This document shows positions 9,085 through 16,853 of a stretch of DNA of 64,000 nucleotides, in pieces. Position 1 is the stretch's first letter. Each line of letters opens with the position of its first letter. Origin of the DNA: Acidobacteriaceae bacterium KBS 83. Lineage in GTDB: Bacteria; Acidobacteriota; Terriglobia; Terriglobales; Acidobacteriaceae. The position numbers were made by a program, and so were the translations under genes. The notes beneath the pieces were generated by a model. The model worked only from the letters and a program-made list of their open reading frames with translations, did no database searches and had not been told where the DNA came from. The DNA is taken from NCBI GenBank assembly GCA_000381585.1, contig KB906737.1, positions 434,001 to 498,000 on the forward strand, read 5' to 3'.

Positions 9085-9627
9085 CTATGCTGCGGCGGCG
9101 GGGCGATTCATAGCGGCTAACGCAGTGCGCATTCGGATGCGGGCCGAGAACAAAGTGCGCTCAACCTGCTGACGAGGGATTTCGAGCAGGGCGGCGACGC
9201 GGTCGGCATCGTAGCCTTCGACATCACGAAGGAGGAAAACGATGCGCTCGTTGGGGGGCAGATCCTTGAGCGCCTCCTCCAGCTCGGTGCGCTTCACGTT
9301 GCGGTCGCCCAAGGTCTGGCCGGGGACGGCTTCTGCCGGTGCTGCCTGCTCGTCGAGCGGCATGCGCTGGCGGAGCTCGTCGACAAGCGAGCAATCAACG
9401 CAACGGCCGTCCGGCTCTTCGGCCTGGCGGAAGGCGCGAACGAAGGTATCCTGGGTGACCTCTTCGGCTTCGATCTCGTTGCCTACCATGTAATAGGCGA
9501 CGGCGTAGGCCCGATGTTTGTGGGTCTCATAAATGTCGCGCTGCCGGTGCTCGAGCGAACGCTCGGACATCTGGCATTGGACGACCCGGCATTTGCCTTG
9601 CGGCGAAAAATCCTTTTCAAAGTTCAA
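9085..9627 (-). CDS. RNA polymerase sigma factor, ECF type
   Basis: 180 residues with a short sigma-70 region 2 (RAYAVAYYMVGNEIEAEEVTQDTF, about residues 39-65) and region 4 (LPPNERIVFLLRDVEGYDADRVAALLEIP, about 125-155, the helix-turn-helix contacting the -35 element). The region 2-4 linker contains CVDC, a small cysteine pair. I chose the TTG at 9627 because GAGGA precedes it at good spacing; the ATG at 9570 is the alternative. No anti-sigma gene is adjacent downstream, so control is not apparent. It is divergent from the HD-GYP fusion gene. Confidence 0.85.
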   Translation of the reverse strand: MNFEKDFSPQGKCRVVQCQMSERSLEHRQRDIYETHKHRAYAVAYYMVGNEIEAEEVTQDTFVRAFRQAEEPDGRCVDCSLVDELRQRMPLDEQAAPAEAVPGQTLGDRNVKRTELEEALKDLPPNERIVFLLRDVEGYDADRVAALLEIPRQQVERTLFSARIRMRTALAAMNRPAAAA

Positions 9628-9914
9628 CGGGTGTCCTCATTCAACGGGCGTGTCCTCGACTGTGGGACGGCTGAGCCATTTACGGCCCTTTCTGTATGCG
9701 GACCAAACGCTGCCCCTAGGATGGCCGTCTATCCCACATCCGTCAAGTGACCATGTGAAATCAGTGGGATGGGTCATGGATGTTGCTACCACATCCGTGC
9801 AATCGAGCGTAATCGGTTTCGCACTCGAACATTACGGGAAGGGGGCCCTGTTTCCGCTATTATCAATCGGGCTCACAAGTAACGCAGGAGAAAGGTACCA
9901 ACGCCCGTTTCGGT

Positions 9915-11375
9915 ATGCCATCCCCGACCATTCTAGTTGTCGACGATGACGTCTCTGTGCGGACGATTGTCGCGGCCATGCTGGAGCCGGCAGGCTATGA
10001 GCCGGTGCTGGCGAGCTCGGCGGAAGAGGCGATCGCAAAGATCAACAACGGTCTGGAGCCAAGGCTCATCCTATCCGACATCGTGATGACCGGTATGACC
10101 GGCCTGAGGCTGCTGGACCAGGTGCGCGAGCGGCACTCTGAGATTCCGATCGTGATGGTGAGCGGGGTCAGCGATGTGGCGGTTGCCATTGGGACGTTGC
10201 GCAACGGGGCGTACGATTATTTGTTAAAGCCGTTTGAGCGCGACCAACTGCTTGGGACAGTACTGCGGGCCCTTGAATACCGCGCGCTGGTGGAGCAGAA
10301 CAACGTGTACCGAACCCACCTTGAGGAACTGGTGGCGGCCCGCACCGAAATGTTAAACAGCGCGATCGGGGACCTTGAGCGGTCCTACGACATCACGCTG
10401 GAGGCGCTGGGCGACGCGCTAGACCTGAAAGATACCGAGACGGAGGGTCACTCCCGGCGAGTGACGGCGTACACGATTGCCCTGGCTCGGGCGATGCAAC
10501 TGCCGCCCCAGGAGATACGCACCATGGCGCGCGGCGCGTTCCTGCATGACGTGGGGAAGATGGCGATTCCGGACGCGATCCTGTTGAAGCCCGGGCGGTT
10601 GACCCTGGACGAGCAGACCACGATGCGGGAGCACTGCGAACGTGGCTACCAGATGCTGCGCAAGATCCCATACCTGCGAGAGGCGGCGGAGATCGTTTAC
10701 AGCCACCAAGAGCATTTCAACGGCTCCGGTTATCCGCGCGGGCTACGCGGCGAGGAGATACCGCTGGGAGCGAGGATCTTCGCCGTGGCAGATGCACTGG
10801 ATGCGATTACTTCAGACCGGCCATATCGCAGCGCGACCAGCTTTGCGACCGCGCGCAAGGAAATCCGCAAGAATACGGGCACGCAGTTCGATCCGCGGGT
10901 AGTGGATGTGTTTCTGTCGATGCCGGACCGCGTGTGGGAGGATTTGCGGGCGGAGATCCAGGGAGAGGCGCAGAAGTTCAATCCTTTCTCGCTGGGCGCG
11001 GTGAAGCATCTGCTGCCGCGCAAGGATGGCCGTGCACCGAAGAATGGGATACTAAAGACCATGCCTGAGACCAAGAAGTCTGCCGCACTGGATCCCGACG
11101 CGTTGCAGGCGTCGGTTGCGAAGTTGCCCGGCTGGCGAGTGGAGCAAGGTGTGCTGACACGCACCTTCAGCTTCCCGAATTTCGTAGAAGCGCTGGCGTT
11201 TGTGCAGTCGCTGGGGGTGGAGGCAGAGCAGAAGCAGCACCATCCGGACCTGGACATCCGCTACAGCAAGGTCAAAGTGGCGCTGGTGACGCACGATGCC
11301 GGCGGCATCACGGCCAAGGACATCGCCCTGGCACAGACGGCCGATAACCTGGCTACCCCTCTGAACGGCAAATAG
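9915..11375 (+). CDS. Response regulator REC - HD-GYP - pterin-4a-carbinolamine dehydratase fusion
   Basis: 486 residues in one uninterrupted frame. Residues 1-120 are a REC receiver (phospho-acceptor Asp55 in LILSDIVM, VVDDD acidic pocket). A coiled linker follows (about 130-160). Residues about 165-345 are an HD-GYP c-di-GMP phosphodiesterase with HD at 211-212 and GYP at 272-274. Residues 383-486 are a complete pterin-4a-carbinolamine dehydratase, starting at an internal ATG (11061) and carrying the QHHPD motif (His442, His443). HD-GYP proteins hydrolyse c-di-GMP; PCD recycles pterin cofactor for aromatic hydroxylases. The joint has no stop codon, so it is either a true fusion or a recent stop-loss. 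PCD could also be made separately from 11061, although no strong ribosome-binding site is seen there. Confidence 0.88.
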   Translation: MPSPTILVVDDDVSVRTIVAAMLEPAGYEPVLASSAEEAIAKINNGLEPRLILSDIVMTGMTGLRLLDQVRERHSEIPIVMVSGVSDVAVAIGTLRNGAYDYLLKPFERDQLLGTVLRALEYRALVEQNNVYRTHLEELVAARTEMLNSAIGDLERSYDITLEALGDALDLKDTETEGHSRRVTAYTIALARAMQLPPQEIRTMARGAFLHDVGKMAIPDAILLKPGRLTLDEQTTMREHCERGYQMLRKIPYLREAAEIVYSHQEHFNGSGYPRGLRGEEIPLGARIFAVADALDAITSDRPYRSATSFATARKEIRKNTGTQFDPRVVDVFLSMPDRVWEDLRAEIQGEAQKFNPFSLGAVKHLLPRKDGRAPKNGILKTMPETKKSAALDPDALQASVAKLPGWRVEQGVLTRTFSFPNFVEALAFVQSLGVEAEQKQHHPDLDIRYSKVKVALVTHDAGGITAKDIALAQTADNLATPLNGK

Positions 11376-11706
11376 GGCAATATTCGAAATAGGTCATTAG
11401 TTCTGCGGTAAAACCTTGACAACTCAGGTACTGTGGGCGCCAAATGTGTGGTTGGGTGGGGAGTGGCGCCAGGATGCACCTGCCACCTTGCAGGTGGAAG
11501 GGATTTCGCGCAATTTTCAAAGAAAGTTGGCGAATTATGCAACATTTGGGCGGAGCCTGCGTCTATCCTTAGTAGAGCGGTTGAGGTGAAGGCCTCCCGC
11601 GGAGAGTTTTAGTACAAGTTGCGTCACTGGCCTCCCGGCACGAGCACCCCAAAATGTTCGTGCCGCTTTTTTTGTCTGGCGACGCCTTGCCTTTACACTG
11701 AGCACC
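11376..11706 (+). other. Gene-free stretch; possible small RNA ending in a terminator
   Basis: No protein gene is supported here. A TTGACA hexamer lies at 11416-11421 without a convincing -10. A hairpin CACCTGC-N6-GCAGGTG lies at 11477-11496. A strong intrinsic terminator closes the stretch, 260 bases past the upstream stop codon and 34 bases before the next gene. That distance and the internal structure would fit a separately transcribed small RNA of about 200 bases, or simply a long 3' untranslated region. Confidence 0.3.
11636..11673 (+). terminator. Intrinsic terminator
   Basis: An 11-base stem (CGGCACGAGCA with TGTTCGTGCCG, one G-U pair) around an eight-base loop is followed by a run of seven T on the plus strand. 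It ends transcripts from the HD-GYP fusion gene or from a small RNA upstream. Confidence 0.8.
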
Positions 11707-12156
11707 ATGCGGACCGCCCTGCTTGCCTTCCCCATCGCACTGTTAACGCTTGGCGCCTCGGCCCAATGGGCTGCTCCGACGGATGATGTGCCGGCATACC
11801 ATGCACAACCCCCTGCGCCAGAAACGACGCTTCCTCCGGTACTGACAGAGGCGCAGTTGCGCGCCGCGGGAGCCACGCTTCCCTGGCAGATACGCGTTTA
11901 TGCGCTGGCCGGGCGGATTCCGCGCGTGCTGTATCAGCTGCCCTGCAACTGCCATTGCGACCGGGCCCTGGGTCATACGAGCCTGCAAAGTTGTTTTTCC
12001 GGGACGCACGGCATGGAGTGCAGCACCTGCGCCCAGGAGGGCGTCTACGCCTACCGCATGACGAAGCAGGGGAAGACGCCGGCTGAGATCCGCGCTGGGA
12101 TTGCCTCGCATGCGTACGAAGCGATCGATCTGAACAGCCTGAGCGGGCAGAGCTAG
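11707..12156 (+). CDS. Exported PCYCGC-motif-like protein
   Basis: 149 residues with a signal peptide (LLAFPIALLTLGASA). The mature part carries PCNCHCDRALGH, then SCF.. and CSTCAQEG. This is the cysteine arrangement of the PCYCGC-motif family (small exported proteins of unknown function, known from Bacillus and acidobacteria). The spaced cysteines and histidines suggest metal binding, but that is inference. It converges with the GT87 gene downstream, 10 bases between stop codons. Confidence 0.75.
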   Translation: MRTALLAFPIALLTLGASAQWAAPTDDVPAYHAQPPAPETTLPPVLTEAQLRAAGATLPWQIRVYALAGRIPRVLYQLPCNCHCDRALGHTSLQSCFSGTHGMECSTCAQEGVYAYRMTKQGKTPAEIRAGIASHAYEAIDLNSLSGQS

Positions 12157-12166
12157 ACGTCAGGAA

Positions 12167-13495
12167 TTAATCCGAAATAGCGGGAGCGCGCCTGACTGAT
12201 CCCGCCTGTTTGTCGGTGTATTCGTTGAATGCATCCTCTTCGGTTGGTTTCGGCTTCTCTTCGAGGCGGTAGACGAGCAGCAGAAGGACGAGCACCGAGA
12301 GTGCCAGTGCCTTGAATGAGCCGGCGATGTGGGCCTGGCCAATGAACATCCAAGTCTCCGGGCAGAAGATGATGGCGAGCAGCAGAAAGCAAGCCGGCAG
12401 GACGCGGGAGCGGATGATGCCCGGCTCCGCCTCGAGCGCGAAGAGCGCGAGGACCAGCCATCCCGCGTAGAGATGTATCAGCGTGTAGTCGCCGGAGATG
12501 GGCGGCAACAGCAGAGCCAAGCTCAGCAGGATAACGATCTGATTCACCCGCGGCAGGCGAATGATACGCGCGAAGTATAGCAGCAGGCCGCCGAGAGCTG
12601 CCGTCACCATGTATCCATGGGCAAAGCGGGCAAAGCGCGCCGTGTCATTCGTGTAGGTGTGCTGTGCGAGATGTTTAAACACCGCCAGAAGCGAATGATC
12701 GAAGGGGATTTCCCAATAGTGATAGCCAAACACATACGCCTTTCCGAAGGTCTGGAGGGTGGCGGAGAGATGCTGATTGGCAAGTTTGATTGTGGGGCCG
12801 AGGATGGCGAGCGCGGTGATGTCGAGAACGCCCGCCGCGACAACGGCGATGAGAATGGCGAGAAATTTTTTGCGGGCTAGAAAAATTCCTAGCAACAAAA
12901 CGGGAAAGAGCTTGAGGGAGATCGCGATACCCAGAAGAAGGCCTGCGAGCTTCCAGCGTTCGCGCCAGAGCGCCGCGATGGCGAGCGAAGCGAAGATCCA
13001 GTTGACGATTTCGATGTTGGCGCGCTCGATGAGAAACATGAACGGATAGGAAGCGATTACGGTGACGCCGACAAAGAGAACAGCCGATGGAAGGCGCAGA
13101 CCGCGGCGCACAAGGGCACGCGCACTCCAGATGGCGCCGACGACCACAGTAAGCACAATGAAGAGACGAAAGAACAAAAGCTGGTGGACGGGAACGGACA
13201 AGAATGCCTTGATGACCAGCGAGTCCGCGGCGGGATACGCATAGGGCGGCGGTCCAGGAGCCCAGAACTGCGGCGTTCCGAAGAAACGAAACTGATCGCG
13301 AAAGATCTCGAAATCGTTGTAGACGGCGGTGCGCGAGAATAGGGGAAACCAGAAGAGTTCCGGCCGGTGACGGATGTGCCCCGCGACAAACGCCACTACG
13401 CCAACGATGGTCCACAGGACGAGCGTGGCGCACAGGAAGGTGCGCATTCCTGGGAACCATTTGAGGCTCTTGGTGCTTACAGGCATGTTGTCCAT
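12167..13495 (-). CDS. GT87-family membrane glycosyltransferase (DUF2029-type)
   Basis: 442 residues with roughly ten to twelve transmembrane helices. Family features are an acidic/aromatic first loop (YNDFEIFRDQF), the SYPFMFLIERANIEIVNWIF segment, and the SLKLFPVLLLGIFLARKKF motif seen in all three GT87 proteins of this window. GT87 enzymes use polyprenyl-phosphate-linked sugars, best known as mannose donors, on the outer face of the cytoplasmic membrane. The ATG at 13495 has AAGG five bases upstream. It is the most divergent of the three paralogues and opens the glycan island. Confidence 0.85.
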   Translation of the reverse strand: MDNMPVSTKSLKWFPGMRTFLCATLVLWTIVGVVAFVAGHIRHRPELFWFPLFSRTAVYNDFEIFRDQFRFFGTPQFWAPGPPPYAYPAADSLVIKAFLSVPVHQLLFFRLFIVLTVVVGAIWSARALVRRGLRLPSAVLFVGVTVIASYPFMFLIERANIEIVNWIFASLAIAALWRERWKLAGLLLGIAISLKLFPVLLLGIFLARKKFLAILIAVVAAGVLDITALAILGPTIKLANQHLSATLQTFGKAYVFGYHYWEIPFDHSLLAVFKHLAQHTYTNDTARFARFAHGYMVTAALGGLLLYFARIIRLPRVNQIVILLSLALLLPPISGDYTLIHLYAGWLVLALFALEAEPGIIRSRVLPACFLLLAIIFCPETWMFIGQAHIAGSFKALALSVLVLLLLVYRLEEKPKPTEEDAFNEYTDKQAGSVRRAPAISD

Positions 13496-13685
13496 GATGC
13501 CTTGTTCGTGTGTGGAGTGTGCGGGATGGATGTTACCTGTGGGGTTACACCCGGCGGAGAGAGATCAACGAGAACATCGCAAGCTGCTTCATTCGCGGTT
13601 CGCATGCTTTCTCGATGGCTTTCCAGAGCGGCGTCTCCAACCCCCACAAACACCCAATTGTATTATTTGGAATAGAGTATAGGCG

Positions 13686-14405
13686 ATGACTAGATTAGAG
13701 AATGAACGCGAGCACGGTCGCAAGATAAGCAGCCACGCAGAAGAGATATGGGGATGGGCATCACCCGCGGGTAAGGTACGTGCTGACAGACGAGCTGAAT
13801 ACTTCTCTGGCCTTGGGAAATATAAGAGAGGCGATAAGTTATTAGAAATCGGTTGCGGAACGGGCCTATTTACAGGGAAAGTCTATAACGCCACTCAAGC
13901 GGATATTACCGCCATTGATATTTCGGAAGACCTGTTAGCTCAGGCACGCACGAAATACGCTCAGTGCCACTTCCGGGTCGATGATGCAATGCATCTCAGC
14001 TTCCCTGACGATAGTTTTAATGGGGTATATGGCAGTTCCGTCCTGCACCATTTGGATATGGAGCAGGCTATGAGAGAAATATACCGCGTGCTAAAGCGAG
14101 GGGGGACCACTGTCTTTGCAGAGCCAAATATGCTGAACCCCCAGATATTGATTCAGAAAAATGTGCCCTTCATTAAAGCTGCACTGGGCGACTCACCTGA
14201 TGAAACGGCAGTCATAAGATGGAAGATGAAGGGCCTTATGAAGAAGCTCGGCTTTAAGAACATCAAGATTTTCTCTTATGATTTTCTCCATCCCTATACG
14301 CCGGTCTCAATGATTGGAATAGTAAGTTTTATCGGTAAAACTGCGGAAAAGATACCACTTCTAAAAGAGATCGCAGGCTCCAATATCATTTACGGAGAAA
14401 AATAG
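13686..14405 (+). CDS. Class I SAM-dependent methyltransferase, atypical base composition
   Basis: 239 residues with the Rossmann methyltransferase motifs: LLEIGCGTGLFTGKV (motif I, residues about 55-70), an acidic strand end at DITAIDISEDLL, a third segment FRVDDAMHLSFPDDSFNGVYG, and SVLHHLDMEQAMREIYRVLKRGG. The family methylates small molecules, often sugars or quinones. In this setting, between glycosyltransferases, sugar or lipid-sugar methylation is likely. Its base composition is clearly more AT-rich than its neighbours by eye (many AAA, ATA, TTA codons), a sign of recent transfer. The ribosome-binding site is weak (AGG seven bases before ATG). Confidence 0.85.
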   Translation: MTRLENEREHGRKISSHAEEIWGWASPAGKVRADRRAEYFSGLGKYKRGDKLLEIGCGTGLFTGKVYNATQADITAIDISEDLLAQARTKYAQCHFRVDDAMHLSFPDDSFNGVYGSSVLHHLDMEQAMREIYRVLKRGGTTVFAEPNMLNPQILIQKNVPFIKAALGDSPDETAVIRWKMKGLMKKLGFKNIKIFSYDFLHPYTPVSMIGIVSFIGKTAEKIPLLKEIAGSNIIYGEK

Positions 14406-14467
14406 CTTGCTTTAGTGAGATCAACGCTACCTAAGCTCACTCTTAGTCTTACACCTGACTGCAACGT

Positions 14468-15295
14468 ATGACACTCTCCCCTTCGCAAGCGCGCGCTGTA
14501 ACGGGTCTCTACTCGCTCACCCGCAGATCCGGATTGCTTGAGACGGCTTTTGGCAGGAAGCTTTTCACCACTTCTTATTTCCTGTATAAGCGCTACATCG
14601 AGGATCCATTCGCTTCGCTTGCCCATCGCCGGCCTGATCTTTTTCGCGGCGGCGACATTCTCGATATCGGCGCGAACATTGGGTACACAGCGTCGCTGTT
14701 TGCGCGGACCGGGGACGCTGATGCCAAGGTATATGCGTTTGAACCGGAGCCGTTCAATTTTCGGCTCCTGCAACGTAGCATCCAGGCCCGCAAGTTACAA
14801 CATAGAGTGATCCCGGTTCAATCGGCCGTGGGCGATCGCACCGGTGAGATTGACCTGTGGCTCAACGATCACCACCATGCCGACCATCGGATCGCGACTG
14901 AGAGCCTACGCGCTAACGTTCAACGAACGGACGAGGCGTATGTCACGATACCGATCATCAGCGTGGATGAATTTGTTAGTCACTCTGTCGCTGGTAGACC
15001 AATCTGCCTGATTAAGATCGATGTACAAGGCTATGAGCTTGCCGTCTGCCGGGGCATGGAAAAGACTATCGCGCAACACAGAGGTGCCGTAGTGGCCGTT
15101 GAATATACACCTGCGGCGATGAAGGAGCTGGGCTACGAGGCGAGCTCGATGCTCGATTGGTTCAGCGAGAGGGAGTTCAAGATGTATTCCCTGGCAAAGA
15201 ACGGCAAGCTTAACGAGGGGGTCAGTAGTGAACTCGAAGAAAAGGGCTATGTCGATCTCATTTTCTCGCGGACCAACCTAACTCAGTACACTTGA
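14468..15295 (+). CDS. FkbM-family methyltransferase
   Basis: 275 residues. GGDILDIGANIGYTASLFAR is the SAM-binding loop. VYAFEPEPFNFRLLQRSI and the later PICLIKIDVQGYELAVCRGM are the two most typical FkbM motifs, with an acidic residue ending each strand. FkbM enzymes O-methylate hydroxyls on polyketides, sugars and glycolipids. Lying inside a glycosyltransferase cluster, it is most likely to cap or decorate a surface glycan. Its 3' end overlaps the convergent GT87 gene by 18 bases. Confidence 0.88.
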   Translation: MTLSPSQARAVTGLYSLTRRSGLLETAFGRKLFTTSYFLYKRYIEDPFASLAHRRPDLFRGGDILDIGANIGYTASLFARTGDADAKVYAFEPEPFNFRLLQRSIQARKLQHRVIPVQSAVGDRTGEIDLWLNDHHHADHRIATESLRANVQRTDEAYVTIPIISVDEFVSHSVAGRPICLIKIDVQGYELAVCRGMEKTIAQHRGAVVAVEYTPAAMKELGYEASSMLDWFSEREFKMYSLAKNGKLNEGVSSELEEKGYVDLIFSRTNLTQYT

Positions 15296-16672
15296 GTCAC
15301 GGGAAGCGGAGAGTTGCAAATCTCCGAAGAGCGAGCTCGGCATGGGAAAGCGCAGGACTGTCAGGAGGATGAGGATGAGAAAAATCGTCTTCACCTGAGA
15401 CCCCACCGCAAAGGTGCGATTGTTAGGACCGGTAATCAAGAGATAGGAGAGAGGCACAAAGATGACGGCGCACGAGAATAACATCACGTGGATTGCCTTG
15501 GCAGGGATCCTGACCCTTCCGGTGGCGACATCATTCAAGAGAAACAATAGAAATGCTCCCCATAGTATATAGAGGTGAACCAGGGTGTAGTCACCGGAAA
15601 CATACGGCAGCGAGACGCAAAGAACAATATATGCAATGAATTGGTTCAAGAGCGGCAGGCGGCGCAGCCTAAGCCAATAAAGCAGGACAGCCGCCAACGG
15701 GATCATGACATTATAGACGCGCAACGCTCTTTCATTCGCCGGGCGGGTGCTTATGGTAAGCGGAGTGTTTCCTTCTTTATGGGTCCATGCGTTGAAGAAG
15801 ATCACATGTTTCACTGCCTGAAAGAGCGAGTGGTCAAATCCGCCATTGTCGTGTGGGATTACGTAGTTGTTCAACACGAACGGCGCGATTTTTGAACTGT
15901 CAACGGCTGCCTGGCGGATCGTAGGTCCAATTCCGGCCAATGCCAGCAGCGAAAGAGCCGCCGTCGTGGCTATGGCAACGACAAAGGTTCCGAACTTACG
16001 CCGGGCGAGAAACAGAACGAAGAACAAGCCGGGGAATATCTTCATCGACGCTGCAATGCTCCACAGAATCGCGGAGATCAGCATCCGGTTCCGTGTGAAG
16101 GCAACGGCTCCAAGAAGAATGAGGAGCCAAATAACAGCCTCGATATTTCCGCGATCGATCAAAAACTGCAGAGGAAATCCCAAAAGAAACGTCGACCAGA
16201 TTGCGATTTGGGGAAGCTTTTTTGGAGTAGCCCGCCTGACGCGAAGCGAAAAGAAGAAGGTTGCAAGAAGAAAGCTGAGAAGGACAAAGATCAGGAAGGC
16301 CCGCAAGGGATGAAGAGGAAACAGGCGAACAAAGAAGACAAAAACGTAGAAGGTTGGGGCCGGGTAGGAATATGGAAAGGGGTAATTCGGTTTGATGTCG
16401 GTTCGCGACAGGACGTGGGGCTCGCGCCAATGAGGGACGCGTTCGCTTAGGTCAAGGAAATCCGAGAATCGGACTTCAGGCTTGAAGAAGAGAGTGTTGC
16501 GGGGGTAGGGTTCGTGCAGCATCACACCGCGGATGCCGACGATCGTCCACCCGACTGCGGTCAGCACCAGCAGCGTGATCACGTAGATCTTAAGACTCTT
16601 GTATACGTCGGCTTCGGCGAGGCGGCGACATCCTTCGCGATCTGCCGCGGGGGATTTTTGCTGTGTATTCAG
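15278..16672 (-). CDS. GT87-family membrane glycosyltransferase, duplicate copy 1
   Basis: Multi-pass membrane protein of about 464 residues if it starts at CTG 16672. A conventional GTG at 16582 (434 residues) begins inside the first membrane helix and has no ribosome-binding site. The CTG has GAGG seven bases upstream, and the extension adds the expected basic residues (KSLK) before helix 1. Shared family segments include LSRTDIKPNYPFPYSYPAP, RGNIEAVIWLLILLGAVAF, MKIFPGLFFVLFLARRKF and LAGIGPTIRQA. It is clearly a paralogue of the next gene, produced by tandem duplication. Role: transfer of a polyprenyl-phosphate-linked sugar, probably mannose, to a surface glycan or lipid. Confidence 0.82.
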   Translation of the reverse strand: MNTQQKSPAADREGCRRLAEADVYKSLKIYVITLLVLTAVGWTIVGIRGVMLHEPYPRNTLFFKPEVRFSDFLDLSERVPHWREPHVLSRTDIKPNYPFPYSYPAPTFYVFVFFVRLFPLHPLRAFLIFVLLSFLLATFFFSLRVRRATPKKLPQIAIWSTFLLGFPLQFLIDRGNIEAVIWLLILLGAVAFTRNRMLISAILWSIAASMKIFPGLFFVLFLARRKFGTFVVAIATTAALSLLALAGIGPTIRQAAVDSSKIAPFVLNNYVIPHDNGGFDHSLFQAVKHVIFFNAWTHKEGNTPLTISTRPANERALRVYNVMIPLAAVLLYWLRLRRLPLLNQFIAYIVLCVSLPYVSGDYTLVHLYILWGAFLLFLLNDVATGRVRIPAKAIHVMLFSCAVIFVPLSYLLITGPNNRTFAVGSQVKTIFLILILLTVLRFPMPSSLFGDLQLSASRDSSVLS

Positions 16673-16687
16673 GCGATTACCTCGCTC
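16670..16687 (-). promoter_or_regulatory. Ribosome-binding site and CTG start of GT87 copy 1
   Basis: On the minus strand GAGCGAGG is followed after seven bases by CTG AAT ACA (Leu/fMet-Asn-Thr). The duplicate gene has the same CTG-Asn-Thr start behind AAGGAG at the same spacing. No ATG, GTG or TTG with a usable ribosome-binding site lies between the upstream stop and the first helix. Confidence 0.45.
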
Positions 16688-16782
16688 GAAAATGAACCGC
16701 AGAAGTTATATGCATGAGCGCGCTTCCAGAGGGCGCCTGACTGGTTCGAGGGAGCCAAAGCAAAACCAGCAGGTTGACCGGA

Positions 16783-16852
16783 AACGGCGCAATGGCAGCG
16801 TTATTGCATGCCATGCTTCCAGACCCTGTCTCCCGAGTCAACCGTTACGTAG
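16783..16852 (+). pseudogene. Vestigial start of the methyltransferase-GT2 gene left by a tandem duplication
   Basis: Bases 16783-16842 match 18314-18373 at 49 of 60 positions without gaps. In the intact copy this segment is the ribosome-binding region and first codons of the methyltransferase-GT2 gene (MPSSQMHSPESTF). Here ATG at 16808 reads MPCFQTLSPESTVT and stops at TAG 16850-16852, one base short of the end of the second GT87 gene. It therefore marks the junction of a duplication that carried a GT87 gene plus the beginning of its divergent neighbour. Confidence 0.8.
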
Positions 16853-16853
16853 C

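Noticed and set aside
11061-11375. Annotating PCD as a separate gene
   Set aside because: There is no stop codon between it and the HD-GYP part, and no clear ribosome-binding site before ATG 11061. I kept one fused gene and noted the alternative.
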